From positions 62,001 to 126,000 of the forward strand of contig FWCC01000080.1 of assembly GCA_900169235.1 (NCBI GenBank): DNA of 64,000 bases, in the 5' to 3' direction. How positions within the stretch are numbered: the stretch's first letter is position 1; every line of letters starts with the position of its first letter. The position numbers were made by a program, and so were the translations under genes. A model generated the notes under the pieces. It was given only the letters and a program-made list of their open reading frames with translations, did not search any database and was not told the origin of the DNA. This DNA is from Zarea fungicola. Taxonomy: Eukaryota; Ascomycota; Sordariomycetes; Hypocreales; Cordycipitaceae. Below, in pieces: positions 22,234-32,557 of this stretch.

Positions 22234-22803
22234 TTAACAAATTGGGAGGCCCTTTAGAGAGCGCCCAACGGTGTTGTACGGGTGACTGACCCATCCTGCC
22301 CTCTGCCGACAATTATTTAGCAGCACGGTTTGATCCTGATCAAACTGTACAACATTTCTGCAAACCGGCAGAGATGTATAATAGTTGCACGCAAAGACAA
22401 CATAATTCCCCGCGACGATGTAGTCTGCCTTCCAGTTAAAACACCATGTTCCACCAGAAGCTTGAAACTTGTTTCCGTAAAAGGCGACGGCCGTCTCCCA
22501 ACCAGACTCATCGCCCCATACCACCGGTGAATTGCAGTTAAAACCAGATGTTTTACCCGAGGTTTCTGGCCCACCTGCAGCTCTGCTGGATACATGGGGG
22601 CTGGTAACATTCTCTGCAGCAATGTCATGAACCAGGCGATGCTCCCACTCTCCAGAATCATTCTGCGTCACAGCATAGTAGCCGTCGGCAGCATCCTCTG
22701 GAACAACAATTTGGTAGGATTCCTGGCCATCTCTGAGCTGTAGGTTGTTTGGGATGGCAGCCGCAACGCCGAGAAGCGTGAGTGCACAACCAAGGAACTG
22801 CAT
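22234..22803 (-). CDS. Secreted Cys protein, paralogue of 23.8-kb gene
   Basis: Single exon, 189 residues. Signal peptide MQFLGCALTLLGVAAA. The N-terminal block SYQIVVPEDAADGYYAVTQN is matched in the neighbour by SIVVPVGTAEGLYLVTNE. The C-terminal block has FNCNS, GGTWCFNW, VVFACNYYT, PVCRNV, LNNCRQRAGWVSH, VGRSLKG and a final Cys. The CNY and the terminal GW...(S)VGR...C pattern recurs in a widespread fungal family of small secreted proteins that I cannot name with certainty. The gene faces its paralogue at 23808 across about 1 kb of shared promoter, suggesting an inverted duplication. A RIP-decayed fragment of a third copy lies at 18935-19020. Likely extracellular; role unknown. Confidence 0.75.
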   Translation of the reverse strand: MQFLGCALTLLGVAAAIPNNLQLRDGQESYQIVVPEDAADGYYAVTQNDSGEWEHRLVHDIAAENVTSPHVSSRAAGGPETSGKTSGFNCNSPVVWGDESGWETAVAFYGNKFQASGGTWCFNWKADYIVAGNYVVFACNYYTSLPVCRNVVQFDQDQTVLLNNCRQRAGWVSHPYNTVGRSLKGLPIC

Positions 22804-23807
22804 CTAGAGGGAGGTACAAGTTAGTTTTGGATTAAAGGATTTAGAAAATAGTATTATCACCTTGAGCATATTTTGTTGGTGAACCGTAAGAAGATTGAGT
22901 TGAGGTAGTACCTGCTAGGTAATATGAGCTGTAATAAAGGTTTGTTGTAGAATACAAAAGAGGGTAGATCTTACTGTATTTATATGCCATGTCTCTTAGA
23001 GGCTATGGACGCTAATAGTAAGCTATGACATACCTTTTACTACTACCCTCTGATTAACAAAATTCTCTGTTGCCCCTGTTTGTAGTCATGATAATAACAA
23101 ATCATGGGGTATATGGATCCAAGATTGCGAGGTTTTGTCGGCTATAACCCAGCCTGGCTTACAAGATATACACAACGCCGAAGCGCCTTCCGTCAGCGTA
23201 AGCCTAGTGGCTTTTCACCACTCTTATGGAGCTTGGAATGACTCGGGCTCGGCACAGAAACACGATTTAATTATTGCTCTCTTTAATGTGGAATGGTAGA
23301 GGGTGATGAGCTTGCGGAATACTTCCGCAAGAATAGGTAGCATGCAACACCGACAGGGCTGCCGGAGGTGGGCTGTGGGTGCTACTGGTAAGCAATAAGG
23401 CGTCAGCGGATATTTACTAACATGCATCCGAAGCCTGTGCGTGTATCACATCTATGAAGACTCTCTAAAATCTAACCGGCTGTGACCCACCCCGGCAAAT
23501 ATAACCGACAAGATTTCCACACTATGGCCTATTCCGGGCATTAGACATGCTTCATTACCATAGTGGGCACAAAGTAGCCCATGGAAGCAACGGTTCCATG
23601 TAGATAGAAGGCCTGTGCACTGCTCCCATTCTATTAAACTTGATTTCCCATGCGAGCACTTACCACAGTTGTTCACATATAAAGAGGTAAAGAACTGATT
23701 TTCCAAGAAGACCACTGCTCAAATTTTTATTTTCATACTTGACTCTCTTCTCCTATCTAAGTTTATTACTCTTCCCACTTTCAAAACTGTTTGACACGGT
23801 TTACAAT
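22804..23807. promoter_or_regulatory. Shared promoter of two secreted paralogues
   Basis: A 1-kb region between divergent paralogous genes. No gene of its own is visible. Control elements could serve both sides, but I see no obvious motif. Confidence 0.4.
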
Positions 23808-24344
23808 ATGCCTCTAAAGCTTGCCCACACCCTCCAGAGCCTGTTGGCTATTGCCGGTCTTGCTGCGTCTAGCCCTGTGGCAAGCGCAGGGTCTATCGTC
23901 GTTCCCGTTGGTACGGCCGAGGGCTTGTATCTTGTCACGAACGAAAGTGACCATGTATACCTCGGCCCTGCCACCACGACTGCCGCTAACGGCCCGACTC
24001 CGGCTATCGCTGTCTCGAAGAGCCTGCAAGCCCGCAGCAATGGCGTCCACTGTGAATCCAATAGGCTGGCGCTAAACGGTCCGCAGACCACTATGGCCGT
24101 GTCACAGCTTGCCACCTATTTCAACGACCACAAGTGCTTCAATGGCAAGTCGCTGTATACGGTATACGGTAATACTGTTGCTTTCGCGTGCAACTACAAC
24201 TCCCGTGGATCCTGCGAAACAGAGAGTGGAATTTTGAGTGACAACGATTCAATTAGCTCAATCTGCGGCACGTACAGTGGCGGATGGTACTCGCATGCAG
24301 GAAATTCGGTTGGCCGAACCGAACTTGGCAATGGATTCTGTTAG
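23808..24344 (+). CDS. Secreted Cys protein, paralogue of 22.2-kb gene
   Basis: Single exon, 178 residues from ATG 23808 (upstream in-frame codons have no ATG). Signal peptide MPLKLAHTLQSLLAIAGLAA. The IVVPVGTAEGLYLVT block is shared with the divergent paralogue. The C-terminal domain has GVHCES, NDHKCFNG, VAFACNYNS, GSCETES, SSICGTYSGGW and a final SVGRTELGNGFC. Cys spacing in the second half (CNY, C, ICG/NC, terminal C) matches the paralogue. Secreted, role unknown; effector-like by size and composition. Confidence 0.78.
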   Translation: MPLKLAHTLQSLLAIAGLAASSPVASAGSIVVPVGTAEGLYLVTNESDHVYLGPATTTAANGPTPAIAVSKSLQARSNGVHCESNRLALNGPQTTMAVSQLATYFNDHKCFNGKSLYTVYGNTVAFACNYNSRGSCETESGILSDNDSISSICGTYSGGWYSHAGNSVGRTELGNGFC

Positions 24345-24809
24345 GATATTTCGACACCTACATGGTACTGTGAACTGGGCTGCGCTGGATGATACATTCG
24401 GAGAAATATTATAGGTTAGGCTCTACCAATTCGGGATACTCGGGCTCCGGATTCAAGTTAATGTAAATAGACTATTAGTTATTCTAGATACACAATATAG
24501 AACGGTGCATTCAAAATTTCTCAAACGAGTGCGGAGCGCGAGCCTAGTCACAAACTGCAGACTTGTTAGAGTGGTATAGAGACAACCAATAAAGCGAATA
24601 TCAACTGGTTAGCATTAATCATCTGTCTTATTTTCTAGAAACTATATTCCACTGTATTATCTAGAGAACTTTTTATAGTCTAGCTGCCACTAGATACTAT
24701 GAATGATAATTATTAATAAAGGTTGATTTTCAGTTTCATTTTGAATATATAGTTATACTTGTGAACATTTTTATTTTGTAGAGTATACTCTAAACTGTTT
24801 GTGTTTAAT
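24345..24809. other. Convergent AT-rich spacer
   Basis: AT-rich spacer between the convergent secreted-protein and CorA-like genes. No gene or clear repeat. Confidence 0.5.
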
Positions 24810-26639
24810 TCAAGCCATAGAATTAGGTGATAAAGACCTAGTTGCTCTAGAAGTATTAGGCCGGTGCCGGCGTTGTAAAATGCCGGCAATAGAACGCTTG
24901 TCGCGGAAATTCTGTTTGAATGGCCGACGTGAGGAGTCCCTTGCTACGTCTACTACGCCCTCTTCGTTCGCTGACCCAGCGGCCGGAACTTCACTTCCCA
25001 GACTTCCTGGTACTGGTGAGGACAGTGCTGACAGTCTCGAAGATGGTGTTGAGAGTGTGCTTTCTTCTTCTGATGATGATGCTGGTGATTCTGGCAGGTA
25101 CATTGATCCTCCCAGTCCGGCTTGAGCCTCCCGCTGCAATCGCTCATTGCGTTTATTCAGCCAATAGAACAAAGCGGCAACGCCCGCCATGGTACTCAAA
25201 GTTAGGGGGCCAGTGACAGCCCAATAGACCCAGAAGTGGCCGCTCGCGATGTCGCTAATCGAGGATTTGGTCCAGTCAAACAGCGGCATGGCAAAGAATG
25301 TCTAAAAAGAGTTAAATAAGAGTACACCAAGCATCTTGTAAGACTAAAAACGTACCGCGACAAACGTACCGGGCAGAAAAAAGGTTGTAAGTAGAGCAAT
25401 AATTTTCATGGCCGAACTGTCCTGCTTGCTGGCGACAGCGGTTTCTCTCGAGGATTTGGCTAGTTCGATGTTGGCCAGACTATCTGACTGCGCAATTAAG
25501 CTATATAGCTGTATTATGTAAGACTTGACGCAAACTGATTTGAGAGAGAGGGACTGGCACTTACAACTGTGTGCTGCAGTTCCATTCTCTCCTTGACACC
25601 AGAATAAGACTGCGCCAGTTCCAAATTGCTCTGGAAGAAATCGATTCGTTCTTCCAACATTTTACAAAAGGGATCTAGTCGTGTAGCTGATTCTTTTGGT
25701 AGGACATCATTGAGATCCTGCAGTTTCTGACGTATGAATCGAGTACAGGAAACGGACACAGTTATGTCCGCCAATGCCCAATGCAAACCGACCTGGGCTT
25801 CACCCAGTTGTTTTATAAGATCTCGGTAGTTACCTGGCGCATTGGAATAACTATCCAGTCTGTATCCGGTTATTTGCTCCACGTAAACCAGGGTCGCATG
25901 CCGAGCCACCAATTCATCCATGTCGCGGTCAGCTTGTATCTCAAGGGCGAGCAGCAGCAAGAGGAGAGGGTGGCTACACTTGAGAAACTGAGCCGGTATT
26001 CTTTCAAAGTCTGTAGGCTCCACTCTTGGGCCGGCATAAAAAAAACCTCGCGTCACATTTGTGTGCCCATCGTATCGGAAAGCCGTGGTTATTCCGTTGT
26101 TACATGCAGACTTGCGCACGATAAAGACTGCATTCTGTTAGATCTTCATGCTATGCGGTAGAAGGATGCTCTTAGGAGATGCTACCGTAGTTGTCGTCAT
26201 CCAGTGAGAACATGCCACATGCTCCACTTTGTGCGGAACGCGCGTGGCCGAGAAAGTTTGGGAGGCCACAAGCACTGTGGAGGCGATTCTCCTGTTCTTT
26301 TGTCAGATACGGATTGCTAGATCCGTCGCACGGCAGAACTAGCAACTTGAAGCCAGATGAAGGTGCTCGGTCATCTAAGAGAGGAGGGGTCTTCTCAATC
26401 CAGCGTGCTGCGGATTCCGTTTCAAAAGATTCCACTATGTACTGAGTCCTAGGTTTAACACCATCTCTGTGCTTCCATGCTTGTATCTTGGCAACTTTAA
26501 ACTCCGTTTCGTTCGTGGGATGGTCCACAGATAATTGACTGCTGTCCCACATCCAAATATCTGAGTTTGGGCCTCCATCACCTGCAGATGCCGACTCTAA
26601 CGACTCGCTGCTCTCAGGTCCTGGCGGAGTCTCCGACAT
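24810..26639 (-). CDS. CorA-like membrane protein (fungal Mg2+-transporter-like)
   Basis: Four exons on the minus strand: 26186-26639, 25565-26127, 25356-25508 and 24810-25301, giving 553 residues. The introns (58, 56 and 54 bp) keep the frame exactly. The N-terminal half is a soluble alpha/beta domain with SDIWMWDSSQLS near residue 26. A helical stalk follows (ALEIQADRDMDEL, RLDPFCKMLEERIDFFQSN). The C-terminus has two TMs: MKIIALLTTFFLPGTFVATF running into FAMPLFDW, then FWVYWAVTGPLTLSTMAGVAA. This LPGTFVA...MPLFDW pattern is typical of fungal CorA-like proteins that lack the GMN selectivity motif of true magnesium channels, so transport is unproven. The polar Ser-rich tail is probably cytosolic. 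Picking single-exon pieces would give three unrelated-looking short ORFs. Confidence 0.82.
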
Positions 26640-27298
26640 TTGGTGAATGAAGTTGAATAACAGAGCAGTATCGATATTCCTGTATCTTTAGGTCCGTAAT
26701 GCAAAGCAGTTAAAGCCGTATCTTCACCGTGCGACGGATGGACATCCAATGAATACGGCTGTGAACCCCAGCCTCTCTTCAGGCGAGCGCCGCAATGGCC
26801 AGTGGTGGGATAACCTGCCTGCAGGAAACAGGTAAGGTTACATATGCCAGGTTTGATAAGCCTGCCGCTGAATGCACAGTAGGTGAACGACACCAAGATA
26901 TTGACGGTGAATATTGTAGATGCCGAACTATTCTTTTCTGCCCAGTACCACCGTATGTAGTCTGCCTCACTTCCCCTCTCTGCGGCTGCACCATCAGCCG
27001 CAGTTAGGAGAAGCCTCTTGGGGCGAATGAGGAGTCATGTGTAACGCGGTGGCATTTCCCACAACAAACGGCGCTGTCTTTGGAGCCCCTTGCCATTGGC
27101 TTATAGTCATGGACGCATTGATGCCCTATGTTGTACCGTGCCCAGGTAAGACAAGGCAGCCAATATACTATAATGCATCCGGCCTTAGCCTACCGCAACC
27201 AATCTGTAAATTAAGTTCGAACTAGCGGGCTACTTTCTGTCAATTTATCTTCAACACCATTATCAACCTGTTTTTCGTAATCTATCCTCTACAAAATA
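26640..27298. other. Divergent intergenic, no gene seen
   Basis: Lies between the CorA-like gene (-) and the BTB gene (+) and presumably holds both promoters. Short open frames overlap each other and have no domain-like content. Confidence 0.5.
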
Positions 27299-28039
27299 AT
27301 GGCGAAGAAGAAAAAGAAGTTCACAGTGGCGTCTGTCAATCGTACGCTAGAGCCTGATGATGAAGACCCTCGTCCATTGTCGTCGTAGGTAGAATCCGCA
27401 CTACCCAACTTGCAAATTTCCGCGGCTGACAAGAATCCGAGTCCATATCTTGGCCAGTATGTTGACATCTACTTTGGAACGAGCGAGGCTGCGTTCAAAG
27501 TACCAGAAGGTCTCCTAAGTAAAAGCTCGATGCTGTTACCGCTTTCTGGATCAATGGGAGAGATTTCTGCGAGAATCACCTTGCAAGATGTCCCTCAGCA
27601 TGTTGGCCATGTTCTTGTCCATTTCTTTTACACAGGCGCCTACCAGTGCCTCAGACCGACTGGCGCAACTTCCAATGAACGACAAGTCGCGGAATTCACG
27701 ACAAGCATTTCTGTGTATACTGCAGCCCGGCAATACAAAATCGTCTCGCTAGAAGAACAAGCGAAAAGCGAAATTCAACGACTGGGAAGCAACCTGAACT
27801 TGCCGACAGTCCTGAGAGTCACAGAATATGTGTATCCGAATCCAAAATTGGAAGACATTTGGTTTATTGACTACCTGAAAACCCGGACAAAAGCACTATT
27901 CCAGGATCCAGTGGCTGTTGCAGAAGTCTGCTCCCGACCAAGCTCTGAGGACGTGTCTATCGCAGAAATTATTTTGGAGAGCATTGCTGAGTGTCAAACC
28001 GATGTATGGGAGAAGCCCATTTCTGAGCAGACAGTATAG
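27299..28039 (+). CDS. BTB/POZ-domain protein with in-frame TAG or short intron
   Basis: ATG at 27299 starts a Lys-rich segment (MAKKKKKFTVASVNR). The same frame carries a BTB/POZ domain: YVDIYFGTSEAAFKVPEG, KSSMLLPLSGSM, ITLQDVPQHVGHVLVHFFYTG and ARQYKIVSLEEQAKSEI. A TAG at 27386-27388 interrupts the frame between the two. Either it is a nonsense mutation (CAG to TAG would be RIP-like), or a 57-bp intron 27385-27441 (GTAGGT donor, CTGAC branch site, unusual GAG acceptor) removes it, giving 227 residues. Fungal proteins of this type are usually 220-300 residues with a BTB domain and no KELCH repeats; their partners are mostly unknown. Call it a gene with an uncertain 5' structure. Confidence 0.6.
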
Positions 28040-29389
28040 CTGTATCGAGGAACCAGTCTTTATGAGATTCCATTCATGCTAGTCATAGTGGCGAGCTGCC
28101 CATGCAGTTTCGGGTCCTGCCTTTAATAGCCTAACGAAGCTGATTTTGGGTCAATCGGAGCAGGGGAAGACATATCTCGGGGGTAAGAAATGATTCTGTA
28201 TGAATTGAATTTCTAGAATTTCTTGGAAAGCTAGCACCAATTGCGCCGAATCGTTTCGTCGGCGACCACGATCCCTTGGTGCCGTACAAAGAAAAACATG
28301 TAAACCGTGGTGACCGTGGCGACCATGAGTCGAATGATGCTGCAATTTTGCCACCGTCATTTATCTAGCATGCCGGCATTTATTGCTGCTTCGCATCAAG
28401 GCTGCAGGTAGACCCAATTGGCGCTGCCACACAATGTAATACACGTGTCGCTGCATGAGCTGAAATGCAGAATGCAGCTTAGAAAGGTGGTGCATTGCAG
28501 ATAATTTTATGCAGTCGTTATTTGGGATGTCACAAGGTCATATCTCCAACTGTGTACCTCTGGAGCTAGTGAGCGCTGCTCTGCACCATTAACGCTCCCC
28601 AATGCCAACTTATTGGTTACCCTTTGGAGGTAACACTCCGTGAGCAGATTCAGCCCCTGGGATTATATCTACGTTGATAAACTGCATAAATCTCAGACAC
28701 GATGGTACAAATAGGTATTTAGCTTATATGATTCAAAGGTCGTCATGTTGACTGCAAACCATTTCAAGTGCAGCGGCATGCGCTCCGCTCAGAACACCAA
28801 GGTTAGGAGAGGCAGCCCTTTTAACCGCATTGCCAGCTACTACTTGTGCTGCGATGCTTTATCCAACAACTATAGCCAAAGTAAAAATCGTTAGCTACTT
28901 GGTGCAGCAGTCATTTTGTCTGATGGATAATCCATGTTCAAATGTGAATGATATAAATAAGAAGCAAGTCTCAGGCCGGGAGGGCTACAGCCGCTGGCAC
29001 CATGTGAGCAAGTACAATTTGTCTAGCATTGACTTGGGAGACGTCCACTTGTCATCACGCGTAAAGAAAAGGCGAGAATACAGAAACTTCGGTTATAACT
29101 AAAACGGAATTAAATAAATAACGCCGCTCTTAAAAGTGGCTTATTTTGCAGGTCAATCCCCAAGAAAGGCTTGGTGCACCAAGACGCCAGATTACCAACT
29201 TTCATAGTGGGTGAAGACGGACCATTCGTTAAGCAATACAAAGTAGCAACACTCAAGAAGCTGTAGATGGAAGTAGGGCCAGTCATTGCTCATCAATCGT
29301 GGAGTTAAAGATGAGACGGTCCATACAGTCCCCGTTATCAGCGTTGAAATGGCGCGCTCAGTGGCAATCAGTTTCTGCTCCACTACCAT
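28040..29389. other. 1.3-kb stretch without a gene
   Basis: No supported gene, RNA or repeat. Short overlapping frames only. Confidence 0.5.
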
Positions 29390-29992
29390 CTAGGCTTTCA
29401 TCCCTGCTCTTTTGCGAGGCGGACCTGCATCGCTGTTAGCTGGAACTGGGACCAGAGCCGTTCGTGTATATATGTGCCGCGCGCCGTCCAAAGTGAAACC
29501 TTCCAGACAGCCCCCCCTCACTGTCACTGTCGGCCTAGGCGTCTTGCCCTGTAGCAGTACGCGGTGTAGTATGCGCACGCCGCAGACCCTGCAAAAGTAG
29601 CATTCAACGGTATTCCCAGAATCAGCCAGCCTCCTCCACATCTGTAGATGTGGCTGTAAATGTCCCGGAAGAGGCCAGATCCCCTCGCTGGGAAAGATGG
29701 CGGATGTACCAAATGCGGAGGCGGACTGTTTTTGGCACTCCCTGCAATGGCAGACATATTTTTCAATGGGCTGGGGGCTGGGAGCATGGAAGCTGATGGT
29801 TCCGCATTGACAGGAGATCAACGGTGTGTTAACTCGTGCCGGTCTGACAGCCGTACTTGTCTTGCGCCTCGGTGCTGCCCAGTTTGAACATGCTCCTTCA
29901 GTGTAACTGAATGGCCCTGGTCCCAGGCGCCTCAAATGCGTCGCGCTGCGTACAGGGAGTAACGCTAGCGCATAGAGGCGATTAAATGCCAT
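29390..29992 (-). CDS. GFA/CENP-V family zinc enzyme
   Basis: Single exon, 200 residues. The glutathione-dependent formaldehyde-activating (GFA) fold is shown by its zinc-binding blocks: SCQCGTISFH, YVCHCRECQKQSASAFG and CYFCRVCGVRILHR. The segment AIFPSEGIW between them is typical. The family adds glutathione to formaldehyde or related aldehydes, but most fungal members are uncharacterised, so only the fold is firm. The N-terminal 55 residues are Arg-rich with a hydrophobic start (MAFNRLYALALLPVRSATHL), which could be a mitochondrial presequence. The C-terminus is basic (GPPRKRAGMKA). Confidence 0.8.
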   Translation of the reverse strand: MAFNRLYALALLPVRSATHLRRLGPGPFSYTEGACSNWAAPRRKTSTAVRPARVNTPLISCQCGTISFHAPSPQPIEKYVCHCRECQKQSASAFGTSAIFPSEGIWPLPGHLQPHLQMWRRLADSGNTVECYFCRVCGVRILHRVLLQGKTPRPTVTVRGGCLEGFTLDGARHIYTRTALVPVPANSDAGPPRKRAGMKA

Positions 29993-30597
29993 GATTGTAG
30001 AGAAGGGCTTTTGGGATATAGTTTATTCCAGAACAGCGATAAGCCTTGAGCGTAGATTTGCGGCGCTTGATGAAATTGATGAATTGATTCAAGCTGTTGT
30101 TTACTCTAACTAGGTAACTGATTTGGTATAGCCAATTGGATCCATGCCATGCCCAGTCAACCGCAAAATTGTCGCACAGGCCGAAGGCCATCCTTTGAGT
30201 CCTGCATAAAAGTTCGATATTAGATGCTGAGAGCTGTAAGTAATGCAATTGAATTGTTGTTTTACTGCGTTTTTTTTCTTCTTCAAAATATTAGCTGTTA
30301 GCCATGGAGGAGTATACTGAAACTGAAGGAAGGCTAGATTCAGTTAGTACTTGCCAGCTTAATGCTAGCACGCACTAACAGTAGTGATATCTGAAGAGCT
30401 ACATCTATGGTGTGAGTACGATTAGTGGGTGCAAAATACATCACTACTTATAGGCTGTGCAGTGGAATTTATATATAAAATATTTTATACGTATTAGTAG
30501 TTGTATATGCAATACAGGCCGCCCGTACATCCCAGCCAGACATCCCATCTTTGGCAACAGCCCGTCATAATATGTACCTTCATACGACATTGGCGCA
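29993..30597. other. Intergenic, no gene seen
   Basis: AT-rich at 30430-30520. Contains the GFA promoter and the protease 3' region. No supported gene. Confidence 0.5.
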
Positions 30598-31784
30598 TTA
30601 TTTGGAGTTGGCCCAACCGATGCGAGGGCCGTTATCGCCATTCTCAAAAACGACATAGGCACCTGTCATGGTGGGCGAGCCAAAGAACGCTTCGCTACCA
30701 CCATCACCCATCTTAAGACCGCACGTTCCATCGTCATTCTTGCCCTTGATGGCGTCGCCAGACACCTTGATGATCGTGTCACCGCCAGCGCCAAAGTGGA
30801 AATCAGGCAGAACCTTGCTGCAGTCAAACGATTTGGTGTAGTTTTTAATAGCAGCTGTGTAGGCCTTGAAAACCTTAGATGGGACCTCAAAGGTCGAGCC
30901 GCCCGTGTCGGTGATGCCAGTCATGGTGTATTCAACAAAATCGCCGTTTCCAATGGCAAACCCATTGGATGTCCAGGTCCAGAAGCCATCACTAGAGTCG
31001 ACGTCGTTGTAGGCAATCTCGCCGGTGTACTTTGTGTCATCAATAAAGCCAAAGCCAAAGGTTCCATCTAGACAAACGTTAGCAGAGCATCATCAACGGA
31101 TTCTTCCGTGGACATACCAGCCAGGTGCTTGAGGTCAACGGTGAAGACGGGCTGATCGAGGTGGCTCTTCATGTTGGAGAACGGGGTCTTTTGCCGGGGG
31201 GAGGCAGAATTGAGGCTGTCAAAGCCGAATCCGACAATTCCAGAGACGGGGCTGCCCAGAATATTCTCGCCATCGCTCTGCGCATACACGTTGGTAGCGT
31301 ACTCGACGCCTTGGTTGCTGATCTTGACGCCACCCACCGAGATGACATCATTGTAAATAGTGCCCTTTCCCCCAGAGCCGTCTTGATAGCTAATCTGCCA
31401 CTTGCCGTTTTTAATCAGCTTGGCTGTCGAGCTGGCGCTGTGGTTCCAGCGAGTCTGGCCGTTGTCAATGGTTCCCTGTGCATCAGCGCCAAAGAGCCAC
31501 AGATCACTGGATCCGGTGTCAAATAGCAAGTTTAGCTTTTGAGATGGGGTACCAATGTCAAGCTCGGCATAATACTCTGCATCTGGGCGACTCGTGCTGT
31601 CGTGTGCAGTGGTTGAGCCATCATCTCGGCGTCCGATGGTGTTGGACGGATGGGGCTTATGCTGAAAGTTTTCGTTATATTTGACGCCAACGGTGAACTG
31701 CCCTTGGCCTTGGAAATTAGAAACCGGGAGAGCAATGGCATTGGCCAGCGAGGCAAACGCCAAAAGTGACCGAAAATGAGGCAT
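30598..31784 (-). CDS. Secreted pepsin-type aspartic protease (A1)
   Basis: Two exons, complement of 30598-31067 and 31118-31784, give 378 residues. The ATG at 31784 starts a signal peptide (MPHFRSLLAFASLANAIA); upstream in-frame sequence is not needed. A propeptide of about 65 residues ends near the start of the mature domain at AEYYAELDIGTPSQ. The first catalytic Asp lies in LLFDTGSSDLWLF, the flap in ISYQDGSGGKGTIY and the second Asp in ITDTGGSTFEV. The fold is that of penicillopepsin/aspergillopepsin, about 395 residues. The flap Tyr is followed by Gln instead of the usual Gly, and the second motif reads DTGG where DTGT/S is common, so activity is likely but specificity may differ. The 50-bp intron has a GTATGT donor and a CTAG acceptor. 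Confidence 0.9.
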
Positions 31785-31924
31785 ATTGTTTGAGACTATT
31801 TGAAACAAAAATGATATGATGAACGACAACAATAATTCATGATCGACTTGAGCTCCCATTTATAAAGTAAAACACAATCGCACACATGATTGAAGTCGCA
31901 TTGCGATAATACTATTACGTATAG

Positions 31925-32344
31925 CTAGATCCCAAAGCTGAACATTACCTGCCTAAACAGAGGTGAGAAGAGGATTATTTCGCCATCGCGAGCAATGGTG
32001 TCATCCGCAATGATTCCCAGCAAGGGAACGGCCCCCAACTTCTACGTTCAGTTAGAAGCTCCAAATCAGTACCTGCTTTTTTCGTTTCCGAATCACCGTA
32101 TCGGTGCCTTAGCGATGTGGCGTAGCGTCCTCTGGCGTAATTGTTCCTCATGGTTGGCCTTTACCTGCCCTTTTGGGCTGGTGCCAGTTACCGCTAGGCT
32201 CTCGTGATTGCGACCGTAGACCGGAGTAAGCAACTTTGAGTCGGTCACGGTGGTAATCCAGTCGAAAGCCTGGCGATTAAAGGCAGGTATCTTGAACTTG
32301 ATGGCGAAATCATGACTGCCCATCTGTCCGGTGTCGGGTGCCAT
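31925..32344 (-). CDS. Possible small two-exon gene, unidentified
   Basis: ATG 32344 opens 60 codons (32165-32344: MAPDTGQMGSHDFAIKFKI...) that end at a CAG/GTAAAG splice donor. A TAG acceptor at 32042 leads into a second open exon, 31925-32041 (KLGAVPLLGIIADDTIARDG...), in the matching phase, for 98 residues. Amino-acid composition is globular. I do not recognise it; it could be a decayed fragment of a larger enzyme gene. It sits between the protease and CoA-transferase genes on the same strand. Intron length would be 123 bp. Confidence 0.3.
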
Positions 32345-32557
32345 GAGACGTAGGGCTTTTGTCGTTCCGCCGACTACGCCGCGTCACTCCGCCTATCCTG
32401 GGTGTGCTTGCTCTTTGACTTCATGCCGGGAGTTAAATTGTAAAATTTAGCCGAGGCTATATGATAAGTGTGTGTTAAAACTACAATGGACATCAAGAAT
32501 CGCAGTCATGGATCCTCGCAGTTCATCGCGGGGATGCAGGAAGCGACGTCCACGCAT

